NCBI GenBank assembly: GCA_950022655.1
Contig: OX465588.1
Location: forward strand, 26,521,525 to 26,585,524
Direction: 5' to 3'
DNA length: 64,000 nucleotides
Source: Alentia gelatinosa
Lineage: Eukaryota > Annelida > Polychaeta > Phyllodocida > Polynoidae
Each line of letters begins with the position of its first letter. Positions within the stretch are counted from its first letter, which is position 1. The position numbers were made by a program, and so were the translations under genes. Below are positions 42,401 to 48,964 of this stretch, in pieces. The notes beneath the pieces were generated by a model. It did no database searches, was not told the DNA's origin, and saw only the letters and a list, made by a program, of their open reading frames with translations.

Positions 42401-44272
42401 AAACTGTTGTACAGTACAACAAATGGAATATTTCAAGTGGTCTCAGTAGCGCTATAGACAACTCCTATGAAACTGTGTTGGGGTGGGCGGGTTCATGGAG
42501 GCCTTGAGCCCGGGACGATTTGAGCCCTGGACGCCTTGAGCCTTTCTGTGGACGCCTTGAGCCTACCCTGTGGACGCCTTGAGCCTACCCCATTTTAGTT
42601 TCCTTGAGCCTCTAGATGTAAAACACTTTGAAAAGTGCAATGATACTGGTTTATAGTCATATATACTCAACCCTAACCCTTACCCAACCCTTTTCTATCC
42701 CTAACCCGCTAATCAGAACAAAAATAGGGTAGGCTCAAGGCGTCCACGGGGTAGGCTCAAGGCGTCCACGTTTTCGCGCTGACAGGAGGCTCAAACGGTA
42801 AAAGGCTCAAAGCGTCCAATTCCCAGGTGGGCGAATGAAATTGCTTCCGAGTATTTTGATGTCTTTATACGTCGTAGGATAACAGTAAAAAGATATTTTG
42901 TAACTTTTATTTGGATTGAAGGTTATACACATGTAATTGATTTGATTGAGGGCTAGTTAATAATAATGAGAAAAATAGTGATAATAATGGTAATAGTAAT
43001 ATTAGGAAACGTCCTTACTGTGGACGAAACGGTTCCTGTTCGAGGTCAGTTGTCGATTTCATACTGCCTGACGCCACAGGCGGAAGGCAGTATGAAATCA
43101 AAGACTGACCGAGAACGAGAACCATTTCGTCTACAGTGAGGACATTTGCTTATTATTATACAAAGTCGCAGTCACAGCGGGCACGAACATTATTATTACT
43201 GCACCCCTAGCAGCGGGCAGTATGTAATAGACATTCGGACATAGGTATATGATAATAATAATGAGAACACTTATTGAATCTGGGTGAATTCATTTTGTTC
43301 ACGGTCTTTCGGTCACCTTTTGCAAACCCTTGCTTACTTCGCAGATTCGAACAAAACGACCAAAAGACGACAAACATAAATAGTTCGGCCACAGTAAATA
43401 CGTTTCCTCATGTTACTCTGATGGCTGACGTATCGGGGAGACGGGCATGTCCTCTGTGTCCTCGTTATCTTGTGTTTATTTTGTCAGGAGGATCACACTG
43501 ATAACAGGTCTCAAAGTACCCTAATGCCTGGTTCTGTGTACGAGTGACGCTTAGGCCACTCAAAAAAACAAACTTGTTAATAATCACCGCGCGCATCAGA
43601 AAAAAATGGGTTTTTTTTGTTTTTTTTTGTTTTTTTAATAGATGAACCTAAATAGAAATTATGAAAGGTATGTGTATTTAGTATCAAATTAAACTCCTGA
43701 TGTCAAGGATGCATTAAATGTATAGCCAATAACAATTTGGAAACCCTGAGTAAGCAGACACCCCGCGTAAGCGGCCACTTTGGCCCGGATCGGAGGGAGC
43801 CCATTTTATGACACTTCAAAAGCCATCTATGATATAGAAAAAAAAAATTAAAAAAATTCATGGCTTGGTGATGAGAAACAAGTTTTATTTGTTAAATGGC
43901 CTTATCTCCGAGTAGTTGACGCCTAATGACATGAGGAAAGTTCTTACTGTGCTTACTCATAGACGTTCGACCGCAGGTATACGATAATAAACTCTTTTCT
44001 ATTTCCGAACTAGGTCTGTTATTTCCTACCAAAACAACAAGGAACAGATTATATTCATCTAAAATCACTGTTTCTTATTAGTGTTCCTGGAAATCATCAC
44101 AGGCCAAACACCCATCAATCTCTTTCTTAGTAGGCTTCATAGACTTGGCAAAGAGAGTATCTGGGCACACCTCACCTATGTCAAAAGAGAGCCCGCAGGA
44201 CTCTTCCACCTTCTCGGCAGGGAGGCAGATAACCTCATCCGAGATGAGACCTGTCTGTGGTTTCAGCGGCAT
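18354..44272 (-). CDS. Divergent type II pantothenate kinase-like protein (9 exons)
   Basis: Nine exons (listed separately) add up to 1176 nt, exactly 392 codons, and every junction keeps phase. The 391-residue product matches the eukaryotic PanK (PANK/fumble) fold from end to end, close to the family's usual 370 or so residues. Landmarks are the N-terminal phosphate loop FDIGSTVGK (30-38, family DIGGT), a NTSGAGAEAFK segment (family ATGGGAFKF), an acidic site EYDC (124-127, family ELDC), the second phosphate loop AGSGTG (197-202, family MGSGV), GLASFLTGE before exon 7, KKEDLAF and CGNVFN in exon 8 (family SKEDLA, VGNFLR) and NGGMYGALGAF at the C-terminus (family HEGYFGAVGAL). PanK phosphorylates pantothenate, the first step of CoA synthesis. 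The family glycine loop GTSLGGGTF is replaced by GLFTAGRFM and the Arg before it by Met, so activity is doubtful; compare vertebrate PANK4. An acceptor-like site at 44289 hints at an upstream 5'UTR exon. Confidence 0.9.
19240..19560 (+). repeat. CCATCGAGTTTGGAGTG-family element, copy 1
   Basis: About 300 bp, roughly 90% like 27655-27935 by eye: GAACGAGGCGATAGCCGAGT, ACTCAGACCAAGCACGAATA, AACGAGTTACCGTTCTCGCA. TATCTTAGCCTGG..CCAGGCTAAGATA forms an inner palindrome. Confidence 0.85.
20330..20630 (-). mobile_element. Small inverted-repeat element, family with the copy at 8595
   Basis: It shares ATGCTTGTACAAGTCACAGA, ACGGAACTCGGCGTAAACGC and ACGTCC..CATGC ends with 8595-8940 in the opposite orientation. 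The inner parts are mutually inverted, so it can fold into hairpins. No coding capacity. Confidence 0.8.
20752..21033 (-). mobile_element. GGCGTCC-family MITE, copy 2 (inside the 28-bp minisatellite)
   Basis: Bounded by TTAGGCGTCCACC and GGACGCCGGGCCTTA. It interrupts the 28-bp array cleanly. Confidence 0.92.
21294..21475 (+). repeat. Ngaro split direct repeat A1
   Basis: Starts GGTTACCCATGGCCTTTGG and is repeated at 26200. It ends where the copies diverge after CAACACCTATTTTT. Confidence 0.9.
21591..22775 (+). CDS. Ngaro ORF1, gag-like protein
   Basis: 394 residues. The N-terminal third has heptad-like VRTDVNEVKTDVGEVRTDM spacing, suggesting a coiled coil for multimerisation. A Cys/His-rich cluster near the C-terminus (CRDFNGERGCRH, then HVCTFC, GRKCGHSVHAC) is typical of ORF1 in DIRS-order elements and probably binds RNA. 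The tail is Pro/Gln-rich. The usual role is to package element RNA; the assignment rests on position and the Cys/His cluster. Confidence 0.82.
   Translation: MLTRSAVAASAPAEAETDSEITIRQPAAESDHVDSVSQQGTSASARTRTSRITALEANLGGVRTDVNEVKTDVGEVRTDMTKISRQMDGMMDAIMQISRPTSRRAGSRASSAAERTRDWAQDKNERLLPAPRALREAYTTEEHLQREFGREAMRHDRTTGKSLLSDLNARRPTVKPYMFMDRDGVYTLHQKLDIRSSLGPLEYISCFVALLNDDRALHPEDKEHMFKHLYQVTVDAQVRPWAGVRRWSNYVFDQVESGRMRWSDHGRIQEERVRLAMTSAHTSNNSQNTETGRARGSEAPCRDFNGERGCRHRSDHTEGGIRWLHVCTFCDSVGRKCGHSVHACNRKLTYGHGYDKTAAPPVPTPRRVPQAGYQLQATTRPAAAQSVVHQPQPS
22895..25711 (+). CDS. Ngaro ORF2, reverse transcriptase and RNase H
   Basis: The RT core is clear: DRRIITDMTFP, SSIDVSRAYKNF, the substrate motif MPFGARASSYHMQ, the catalytic YLDDLIIL and WLGIEID. 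RNase H follows, with RITVDACLSGVGG, ISELEALNTIYAL, VFCDNLGTVQTLN and the end PGVQNVIADALSRAHL. The domain ends near 24790. The frame stays open a further 300 codons, but that part overlaps the recombinase frame, is Gly/Pro/Arg-rich, and is probably not functional protein. It starts 119 bases after ORF1 in another frame, so it may need a frameshift, re-initiation or an upstream non-AUG start. Confidence 0.92.
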   Translation: MTPSACGRGAEINNNKDGGNTLPEEIPPFPPAAVAPGPVEDDGLSRLPGVSVSAPGRDQESNTPDFKALRDVCETGVHREGVRTDPLAFKQHRRETWPEFTAVGPARHAEIYRAVRDTGIPNALGARVEVPSDLNLPAWEHYLGHVEEAQELLGFLRYGFPLGYLGPESDTRGVANHPSATSHPVQVEKFLGKEAGFTNMMGPFAEPPFSPWCHVSPLMTREKRGTDDRRIITDMTFPRECSVNSFIIKNSVYGLEREHGLPTVDEFVAKLVKAGTSAYMSSIDVSRAYKNFRCDPLDWPLLCFTWEGGHYCDTAMPFGARASSYHMQCVAEAIVGILSSKGVTAAMYLDDLIILSEDRGKAAVDFRIARDLFSELGLPEARDKAQEPSQTVTWLGIEIDARAMTLSIPTAKLEDIRGHVSAVAKRRTLTKRQLQSVLGRILHVARCIRPARAFVSKLLEALRGMRGFYMNINSEMRQDLDWFVKFARGWNGRALIPRGPPTRRITVDACLSGVGGTDGRFSYSGQVCPVLDPVECISELEALNTIYALHTFITDRDRGSRIEVFCDNLGTVQTLNSGRARNPVLAECARQAWMVQARLQVELVFSHIPGVQNVIADALSRAHLSRTEYDKATSLIHIHELYPIVLCTHASFVPVLRLFCRSGASLTPGEGICEAVRGACPRYARKPAIRSHHLPGVLQPDENGPPGTDREPDHVVPGIRGRPRPLAGHGRQPVIARPGTPPTDGGGRAANRGSPGEACPRGHEEKQALRAEREGPHTNGCVQGGPRCPDGIAPPYGNEGGHAAHFLRGPTAGGGGAAVGSGIRSGSEPHSRGRGPRPPARHYHHQGGQKSSIRRATESDAPRGRGRYPGVPGRRGSRPTTGGPYGFTAGPASDTARWDDHHITGYDQRMGPPPTGHRPNCEDIHPPQPQEGRCHSGL
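24810..25844 (+). CDS. Ngaro ORF3, tyrosine recombinase
   Basis: 344 residues. The N-terminal part is a helical core-binding domain (LANQRSAVTTYLAFCNRM, PATVANQLSHVRAHL). The catalytic part shows ALRQGE (first Arg), TLHSLRKAAATQ (His and second Arg), GGWRS (Trp) and RDYIKVS (nucleophile Tyr). All signature residues are present, so the enzyme could be active in integrating the circular cDNA. It overlaps the open frame of ORF2 by about 900 bases. Confidence 0.92.
   Translation: MSCTLSYCVPMPLLYPYSVSSADRALLLLQAKASARQSEARAPGTLANQRSAVTTYLAFCNRMRTDPRAPTVSLITSYLEYVADHAPSPATVANQLSHVRAHLRLTGGDVRPTEDHRVKRALEGMRRNKLYVPNVKAPIPMDVFRAVLDALTGSPLHTAMRAGMLLIFYAALRQGEVAPQSARAFDPARNLTRGDVVLGRRHVTITIKAAKNLQYVGQQKVMRLEAADDIRVCPVDAVRGLLRAAPTASLRDPLLTLPDGTTITSRVMTNEWDRLLQATGQTVKTYTLHSLRKAAATQAFEAGIPELNIQRYGGWRSQAHRDYIKVSDQETVNKSLIESLSFKN
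25894..26199 (+). repeat. Ngaro split direct repeat B1
   Basis: AT-rich 306-bp segment from GCTATTTCTATTATTT to GGGGATCTGGGGTAATG, repeated at 26429. It contains an inner duplication around the word TATCACAATTGACAAACAC. Confidence 0.92.
26200..26380 (+). repeat. Ngaro split direct repeat A2
   Basis: Second copy of A1, abutting B1 directly. This B1-A2 junction is the arrangement expected from a circular intermediate of Ngaro/PAT-type elements. Confidence 0.9.
26429..26734 (+). repeat. Ngaro split direct repeat B2 (right end)
   Basis: Same length as B1, differing for instance at CTACAGCC versus CTACGGCC. It ends GGGGTAATG before unique flanking DNA, with no obvious target-site duplication, as expected for tyrosine-recombinase integration. 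Confidence 0.92.
27180..27380 (+). mobile_element. CGACACACTC-family palindromic element, copy 3
   Basis: Starts CCACTGCGCTCTCGACACAC and ends CATGTCGCAAGCAGTAGGTG. It lies just downstream of PanK-like exon 8. Confidence 0.75.
27402..27592 (-). CDS. PanK-like exon 8
   Basis: Acceptor TTTCACCCACAG|AGGAAG and donor TTTGGT|GTACGT. It encodes EVKKEDLAFSTFSTTAIIHA.. and DVYFCGNVFNTQFMR, aligned to the family SKEDLARATLVTITNNIG and VVFVGNFLR. Confidence 0.88.
27655..27935 (+). repeat. CCATCGAGTTTGGAGTG-family element, copy 2
   Basis: Same orientation as copy 1; starts 60 bases upstream of the PanK-like exon-8 acceptor. A diverged third relative lies at 40190-40330. Confidence 0.85.
28329..28562. 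mobile_element. Small MITE with 70-base inverted ends
   Basis: Ends TTCTGTACTCTCATTACGCT and GTGAGAACCTTGTACAGAA are inverted, as are TTCTTAACGAATTAGGCTTA and TAAGCCTAGTTCGTTAAGAA. No coding capacity. Confidence 0.85.
28925..29515 (+). pseudogene. A-rich degenerate Lys/Glu-rich coding remnant
   Basis: From 28930 a short frame MEGGSVKKSEPEPVNEKKK.. runs about 60 codons before stops; a Lys-rich frame reappears at 29242-29511. The A-rich bias and broken frame recall a decayed LINE first ORF, but no family motif is visible. The coding character may be an illusion of base composition. Confidence 0.2.
29637..30072 (+). mobile_element. GACAAGGC-type palindromic element
   Basis: About 435 bp with inverted ends TTTAAAGGGGGGCGTCCACC and GGATGCCCCCCTTTAAA. 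The inside repeats CGACAAGGC and GCCTTGTCG words. It is a relative of the CGACACACTC family with different ends. Confidence 0.88.
30681..30805 (+). repeat. 39-bp tandem repeat, 3 copies
   Basis: Units of TGGAGGCATCATGCATGGTG followed by TGGTAGCCACGGGAATGCC, in intron 7 about 60 bases from the exon-7 donor. A related word (CATGATGCCTGGAGG) recurs near 32070. Confidence 0.85.
30867..31047 (-). CDS. PanK-like exon 7
   Basis: Acceptor TTCTCCTTACAACAG|GATTTC and donor TTAG|GTATGT, phase 1. It encodes DFNKLVKMAETSDGKTVDTW.., matching the family helix ESFEEALEMAAKGD and the following D-rich segment. A 51-bp minisatellite ends right at the acceptor. Confidence 0.88.
31050..31470 (+). repeat. 51-bp minisatellite abutting the acceptor of PanK-like exon 7
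   Basis: Eight units containing AAGAAACACAAGCGCTGGAT and GTACATATTATTCAGGAG. The first unit (with AAATACAAGCACTGG) merges into the pyrimidine tract of the exon-7 acceptor. As 51 is a multiple of three, the plus strand shows a long repeated open frame with no biological support. Confidence 0.93.
32160..32330 (+). repeat. Short degenerate repeats of GGACTGATGGCACC
   Basis: Six or so spaced GACTGATGGCACC/GATGGCAC words in intron 6, no regular period. Confidence 0.6.
32758..34356 (-). mobile_element. Penelope-like element, 5' truncated: RT plus GIY-YIG endonuclease
   Basis: A single uninterrupted minus-strand frame. The RT shows DVSSLYTNIP, RGTAMGTRLAPSYANL and catalytic RYIDDIFFIW, then IAFLDTKV and TDANTYLRYDS. 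After a linker with a CKKKNCRYC finger comes the endonuclease: CLECSRCNMQYVGQTKRKV and WIHRLKSQSPWGLN. That RT and GIY-YIG pair defines Penelope-like elements. The N-terminal part before the first RT motif is missing; the element joins LINE sequence near 34310. It lies in intron 6 of the PanK-like gene, on the same strand. Confidence 0.92.
34310..35516 (-). mobile_element. LINE fragment: end of AP endonuclease and N-terminal half of RT
   Basis: The minus strand encodes the end of an AP endonuclease (RNQIDYILVRTRNI.. LPSYHRPVVMDINV, then a stop) near 35340-35516. From 35248 an open frame carries a Lys/Glu-rich linker and the start of a non-LTR RT (KSLKNNKSPGIDNIKAEQIK, LTPLQKPGK, SNLRPIFLL, QAAYRAGRGTTEHAF). 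It breaks off before the catalytic motif, where Penelope sequence begins. An in-frame stop and the missing 3' half make it inactive. Confidence 0.85.
35780..35872 (-). CDS. PanK-like exon 6 (altered glycine loop)
   Basis: Acceptor CTGTTTTTAG|ATCAAC and donor GAAAAT|GTAAGT, both phase 0. The 31 residues align without gaps to the family [20 protein letters not shown] region. The loop reads DGLFTAGRF, so most loop glycines and the Thr-Ser pair are missing. Confidence 0.9.
36658..36919 (-). CDS. PanK-like exon 5 (acidic site and second phosphate loop)
   Basis: Acceptor CATTCCTGCAG|GATAAAG and donor ATGCAG|GTGAGA. It encodes ITEYDCFCKAF, a Glu/Asp-rich insert (DEAQADEN) and RPRLLVMAGSGTGFMQ, matching the family DELDCLI.. 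and PMLLVNMGSGVS. A second AG nearer the coding core would break phase with exon 4, so I chose the upstream one. Confidence 0.88.
38273..38545 (+). mobile_element. GGCGTCC-family MITE, copy 3
   Basis: Ends TAAGGCCCGGCGTCC and GGACGCAGGGCCTTA; flanked by TG..CA, so the outermost TA may be target-derived. Confidence 0.92.
38580..39410 (-). repeat. 44-bp minisatellite built from PanK-like exon 4 end and splice donor
   Basis: About 18-19 units, some shortened (units near 38830 and 39300 lack half). On the minus strand each unit carries CGGGAGGGACTGCAGTGCA and GTAGGTTGTGTGTTTTGATG, that is, the last exon-4 bases plus donor. The unit touching the exon is the one used. Confidence 0.92.
39381..39469 (-). 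CDS. PanK-like exon 4
   Basis: Acceptor GGTTATTACAG|AAAAATG and donor TGCAA|GTAGGT, phase 2. It encodes NTSGAGAEAFKKEF, aligned to the family ATGGGAFKFEEDF. The last 20 or so bases and the donor are the founder-like unit of the adjoining 44-bp minisatellite. Confidence 0.85.
40744..40872. repeat. Inverted repeat around GTTGACTCTGCGCAATATCC
   Basis: CTGGTTTCAGATAAAAGC and GCTTGTATCTGAAACCAG close the hairpin; TGCTCCTCGGAGTTGAC pairs with GTCAACTCCTCGGAGCA. A relative with AGACTCCATGGAGCATAGGG lies at 9330-9395. Confidence 0.85.
41104..41199 (-). CDS. PanK-like exon 3
   Basis: Acceptor TTAATTCCAG|GAAGATG and donor CTGACG|GTGCGT, both phase 0. It encodes GKGQVHIAMFPRSDVAGMI.., matching the family LHFIRFPS region. 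The frame runs 11 more codons to a TAG if the donor is not used. Confidence 0.85.
42249..42319 (-). CDS. PanK-like exon 2
   Basis: Acceptor TATCTTTGTAG|GATCC and donor CCAATG|GTATGA. It encodes STVGKIIYRC and a Lys-rich loop ending KPIKPM, matching the strand after the family phosphate loop. Confidence 0.88.
42485..42830. mobile_element. GGACGCCTTGAGCCT palindromic element with CCCTAA-rich loop
   Basis: The left side repeats GGACGCCTTGAGCCTACCC three to four times; the right side has GGGTAGGCTCAAGGCGTCC twice. The loop contains CAACCCTAACCCTTACCCAA and CCCTAACCC. Confidence 0.85.
43010..43152. repeat. Hairpin-forming inverted repeat
   Basis: GTCCTTACTGTGGACGAAAC pairs with the region GTTCTC..TTTCGTCTACAGTGAGGAC; inside, TTTCATACTGCCTG pairs with AGGCAGTATGAAA. 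Related CACCCCTAGCAGCGGGCAGT at 43201 is inverted at 36998-37025. Confidence 0.8.
44176..44272 (-). CDS. PanK-like exon 1 (start codon, first phosphate loop)
   Basis: ATG at 44270-44272, product MPLKPQTGL.. to ..LSFDI, donor ATAG|GTGAGG, phase 1. The reading frame stays open past the donor to a stop at 44078, but only splicing at 44176 regenerates the conserved D-I-G-S-T loop with exon 2. The exon could extend to 44288, where TTTGTTTCAG|AAACAACG is a good acceptor. Confidence 0.85.
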
Positions 44273-44288
44273 TTCGATTTCGTTGTTT

Positions 44289-44689
44289 CTGAAACAAAAG
44301 GATCAGAAAAATTTACACTTACGTCAGTAATGAGGGCCCAACACAAGCACCAAGGAATATACAGTAGTGACATGAGTTAAGTAGGATACCCTTCCTTCCA
44401 GTTCAAAGTGCCCCCTTTAGCGGACACTTTTACCTGGACGGACACACCTGCTACATAGTCTCAGACAAAGTCCCTGTGAACACTAACACTGAAACTTAAG
44501 TACCCTTGGGGTGAGGGGTGGGAAGAACCTGTGGTCCTGCTTGCTTGCTTCCCATTGTTTAGGATGGATACTAAGACAGCGACTCAGCAGTAGTTACATT
44601 TATTTTATCAAAATTACCCTGTAAATTTTTAACATTAAAATCTCTTGAGTCACCGATATTTCAGGGATAAAAACGTGTCTTAAGTGGGA
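44289..44689. other. Upstream flank or first intron of the PanK-like gene
   Basis: An acceptor at 44289 and a GAC|GTAAGT site near 44323 on the minus strand could frame a tiny intron, but the upstream frame shows no convincing coding character. Confidence 0.3.
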
Positions 44690-45050
44690 TTAATACTGTG
44701 GGATTCATGGAACTCACAGGGCTCAAAATCTCATGGGATTCTGTTTCTTTTTTACGGAGTAAATTGCGCTGACAATTATAGGGGAAAACATTCTCAGGGA
44801 AATGGAATCCCATAATATAGACGAAGAGATTGTGTTTGTGTGCAGAATTTTAGCAGGATTTGTCTCAGATAAACACTCTGTGAAGTACATGAATCCCACT
44901 GTGTGAATCCCACTTTAAAGAAAATGGAAACCTACCATACAGACGAGAAGGTTGTGTTCCAGTACAGAATCTGTATGGGCTTTGTCTCAGACAAATGCCG
45001 AGGGAGGTATATGAAGTCCTTCGTGTGATTTCCACATTAGCGACAGAAGG
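44690..45050. repeat. GGGATTC/AATCCCAC repeat, copy 1 with inner duplication
   Basis: CATGAATCCCACTGTGTGAA and TTTGTCTCAGATAAACAC occur twice in diverged form and appear inverted at 48965-49235. Confidence 0.7.
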
Positions 45051-45299
45051 GAATGCCATTTAAAGAACTTCCTTTATAAACCAGTTGACAGATTAATAGG
45101 GAGAGGTTAATAGGGAGAGGGAGATTGAGCTATGCACCAACGTTGCCTGTGCCTAGTCCCAATTAATCTGCCTTTATTGATTCCATTCAACATGCTGGCT
45201 CTGTACTGTGGAATAGCTTATCACCAGTAGCACATAGTACACCTAGATGTGGGGAGTTTAAAGCTGGACCGTATAAATCAAGCTCTGTTAATGAAGCAA

Positions 45300-45360
45300 A
45301 AGGATTCAGCCCCGCCCACGATGCCCTTGAGCGTGCGTAAGGCGGGGCTCAGAAGTCCAT
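45300..45360 (-). promoter_or_regulatory. GC-box-like cluster, possible promoter of the PanK-like gene
   Basis: AGCCCCGCCCACGATGCCCT and AAGGCGGGGCTC form an imperfect inverted pair about 1 kb upstream of the first coding exon, in otherwise AT-rich DNA. The assignment rests only on position and GC-box appearance; it may be another palindromic repeat. Confidence 0.2.
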
Positions 45361-46408
45361 ATCTCATCCGGGAGCAGAAATGGGGCGTAGATTGGCTGCT
45401 ACCTCTGTCTCCACTCTGTTACAACTAAGAGGTTCGTATGGTTCAACCCAGGCCATGTCCACGAATTCTTACTCTCGGATAAGGTATTTATTTTATATTT
45501 GGGTTCTGACAGCAGATAAATTCAGAGCGCACAAAAATTTTTAGAATAACATCTACCTTTCTGGTTATTTTATTCAAAATAAACACGAATGGAAATTTCA
45601 TTCAAAATACACACGAATGGAAATAGGAATATGTAAAAAAAGTAAGAAATATCACATTCCCCAAACATGGGTCCAGCTTACATGAAAGTTCTGCAGGGAG
45701 GGTCATAAGTCTACACTGCCTATACACACCGGCCCGTTCTCTCTGTGAGTGAGGGGGGAGTCCATATTTCTAATGCAATTATCATCAGGCCTGATTTCTG
45801 TAGCTCATCTTTAAGCTGATATCTAAGACTTATCTACATGATCAGGTTCCCGGATAAGATTACAGGTACTGACGACCGACAGTGCTAACACCACACTGGG
45901 GAATGGACATGATATAACAAGGTTTCCCAAATATCTGAAATATAAAGCTATACCTGAATATGGATTTAATATGCATTCCTGTACGATCCACTTGTCCTGG
46001 TGCCATATAACCAGATTAAACATAGCTAAATCGTTTATACTAGTATGCCAAATTACCTTGCCAGAACCAGTTGTGTTTTATTCACGAAAGATGGATCGAT
46101 ATACAAGGTGCTTATGCTATTAGTGCTGACTTCTCCTAACAAGGGAACAGCCGATGTTATGAAAACCAGCCTTTACAAATGGCACAACAGCGGTATTTTT
46201 GTTGCATAAGATGAAAATTAAGGAACGGCATATATGATTCATGTTAACAAAGCTTCAATAAAGACAAATAAATGTCTTAAATAGAATTCCGGTCTTTTCA
46301 TGGTTATGTTATGGCTCGGGTAGTCCAGTCGGAAACGACTGTTATTCGTGGGGACGGCGTCGGGAAACACAGTTTGATGTCAACAGTAACGCCCGTTTCC
46401 AGGCACCT
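45361..46408. other. No gene seen
   Basis: AT-rich; a direct duplication of AACACGAATGGAAATTTCAT-type sequence at about 45580-45625. Confidence 0.45.
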
Positions 46409-46697
46409 TAAGGCCCGGCGTCCACCTACTACGATAGAAATTTAGACCTACCGATATGGCACCGATACAGAAAGCAAATATCGGAGGCATATCGGGAAGG
46501 TGCAAAATCGTAGACATCTGTCTAGACATGCCAATCAACCGCGCATTGTATGGGTTTTTTATCAGTGTCTAATCGCAGAAACGTGGTCAACTGCCCCGAT
46601 ATTAGGTGTCCTTCCGACGCGATTTTGATGTTTTTATCGGGAGGTGCATCGCAGACCATATCGGTACCATATCGTAGTAGGTGGACGCCGGGCCTAA
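46409..46697 (-). mobile_element. GGCGTCC-family MITE, copy 4
   Basis: Complete copy with ends TTAAGGCCCGGCGTCC and GGACGCCGGGCCTAA. Confidence 0.92.
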
Positions 46698-47359
46698 GGT
46701 TCTTACCACGAAGCAGTAAGACTGTGACTTCATCCGTTAAATTCGTTCACAGTTTCATGTAATACATGCCACCCGAATATGAAAATAACCATCGTGTAAT
46801 CATAGAGTATTTTTCGGGTCAACAAAGTTTGACGTCTTTTCACTCCGGTTGTTCGGAAAAGATTTCCTATAATCATATTAATAAATTGTTTGCAAAACCA
46901 GGTGGAATATATAATAGAATCGATTCAGTTTGGGTTTTGAAGAGTAACATTTGTTTTCCTTTGAGATGTTGAAAGTCAAATGGTGCATAACTAGGTATAC
47001 ATTGATACATTCATGTAAACGTATATAGTCATGCTAAATACAGAGCAGAGGTTATCATATAGTGAATGATATTGCACTTACCGTGTAGCGGTCAATCTGG
47101 TGTACCTCTTGGTGTGGTCCTGGGAACACTGAGTCCAAGGACTGCCAGTTACATCATCGTCTCACGCCGAAAGCCCATACCTGTCGTCAGTGTGTGTGCA
47201 CTGGTATGTGTGTACACGTATAGACCTGTCTCCATTGGCCGACATTTTGGCACCGATCTGCAGCCGGGAACCAATGTTAAATTTTTGGGTACACTGACGC
47301 CAGATCGGTGAACGGAAACGTTTTGGCCGCGTTTACAATAGACGATTATCACCGCAAAC

Positions 47360-48960
47360 TACTACATTTATGATTAGCACCACCGACAGTTTCAGTTTCT
47401 ATTGAAATATCAGTGTACACATGTAAATATGGTATATGAAACTGGCACTCCCGGCTGATTTTAGCGTCGCAGACGAAATCAAAACCGGGTGAAATAAAAA
47501 AGGATGAAATTCATTTCACAAAAGAAAATCTGTCGGTAATCAGGTCCAAACTTAAGCTGGTATGGTCACCGAATATTGTTACCAATATCTTTTCAGTGAG
47601 CAGCACCGATTGAACTTACTGAACCCGATAAAATATCGGTGTGTTTTCCGTCGGCAAATTTAACCGCTGCCGCAGTTTGTACAGCGGATAATATTAGCCA
47701 TGCGAATTACACGGTGAAAGTACAGGTATTGAGTCTACCGTTACAGGCTTCAGTTTCGTGACATAATCAAGGACTATCATTGATATACATTTTAGTCTCA
47801 ATCAAAATGTTAACTCCCCCTCACATAGAATAAGCATGCTGCATGCTATGTTATTAAAAAAAAGTTCAAGAAGAAGGTCAAATCTCAGAATAACAGGATG
47901 AATGTGCCTCAGAATGAAGATTCTTTATCGTCGGTAAGGAGTCTTAGGTCGGGTTTATACCTGCCGACGGAAAAAGCACCGATAAAATATCGGGAACAGA
48001 AGCATCGGTCGGTGGTGCTCACAGAGAGAATATCGGTACCGATAATCGCTGCCACTGCAACTCATTGAGGCGTTTACAGCTGACGACCGTTTTTACATTC
48101 TACATGCACCTTCGGAGTAGATAGTGTCGCTGTTGGCCTCATAGATCAGTCTGTGGTGCCAGAATCTAGAATCGACAGTCATAAGTGATAGGTGTAAAAT
48201 GGGCCTTATTGACAACACGCTGTAGAATGGGCTGTCCCAGTCAGGAAAAAACATAAGTAGCTGACAGATTGCCTTTTATCACTCATCTCATTACAAAGTC
48301 CTCATTGAAGGCATATAAGATGCATGTTTATTATCCACTTAATACGAAGTCTCCAGAGAAAACCTATAGGGAGTGTGTAATCCACTGGGCAGAGGTTACA
48401 GGTGGTTATGATCTCTACTCTGCACTGACCGGAGATTACAGGATAAATGTCCCCTGAATGCTGACGAAAACGCCACCGATTACATGCAACCTGCACCAAA
48501 GTCGGTCAGTGATTCTATTTATTATTGGAGCGCAATAATCGGTGGTGGTCACCGAAAATGTTATTTTCCGATGGAAACTGAGGAAGTCTCCGACCGATGC
48601 TTTACACTTATGGCCGGCGTCCACCTACTACGATATGGCTCCGATATGGTCTACGATGCACCCCCCCGATACAAAATAAAAATCGCGTCGGAAGGTCACC
48701 TAATATCGCGGCAGTTGACCACGTCTCTGCGATTAGGCACTGCGATTAGGATTCTGCCACTGATGAATTCAATGGAGAGACATTTCGCTGGTGGCACAAA
48801 ACATCAGTTGGTGGTGCTAGATTATGTAATGCTGGAGAAAGAAATCGTTGAGCATTTTTGAACTTACGATTATCACAATAAAAGTGTACAGTGATCGGTC
48901 GCCGGTGCTAATTGCCATAAACGGTGGTTAGAGTCGGTAGGTGGAAATGCCACATAAAAG
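47360..48960. repeat. Scattered ACCGAT/ATCGGTG-rich repeat region, relatives of 2510-3010
   Basis: Words such as AGCACCACCGACAG, ATCGGTCGGTGGTGCTCAC, GGTCGCCGGTGCTAATTGCC and GTCGGTAGGTGGAAATGCC recur on both strands. A half GGCGTCC MITE sits inside. No gene is seen. Confidence 0.6.
48611..48741 (+). mobile_element. GGCGTCC-family MITE, copy 5 (half only)
   Basis: Left half, from GGCCGGCGTCCACC to the GCGATTAGGCAC word, then lost. A short GCGATTAGG duplication marks the break. Confidence 0.85.
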
Positions 48961-48964
48961 GAGG

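Noticed and set aside
44078..44175. Treating the region down to the stop at 44078 as coding
   Set aside because: The donor at 44175/44176 restores the conserved D-I-G loop with exon 2; the read-through tail matches nothing.
48484..48861. 125-codon plus-strand frame
   Set aside because: Runs through a half MITE and ACCGAT repeats; no domain or splice support.
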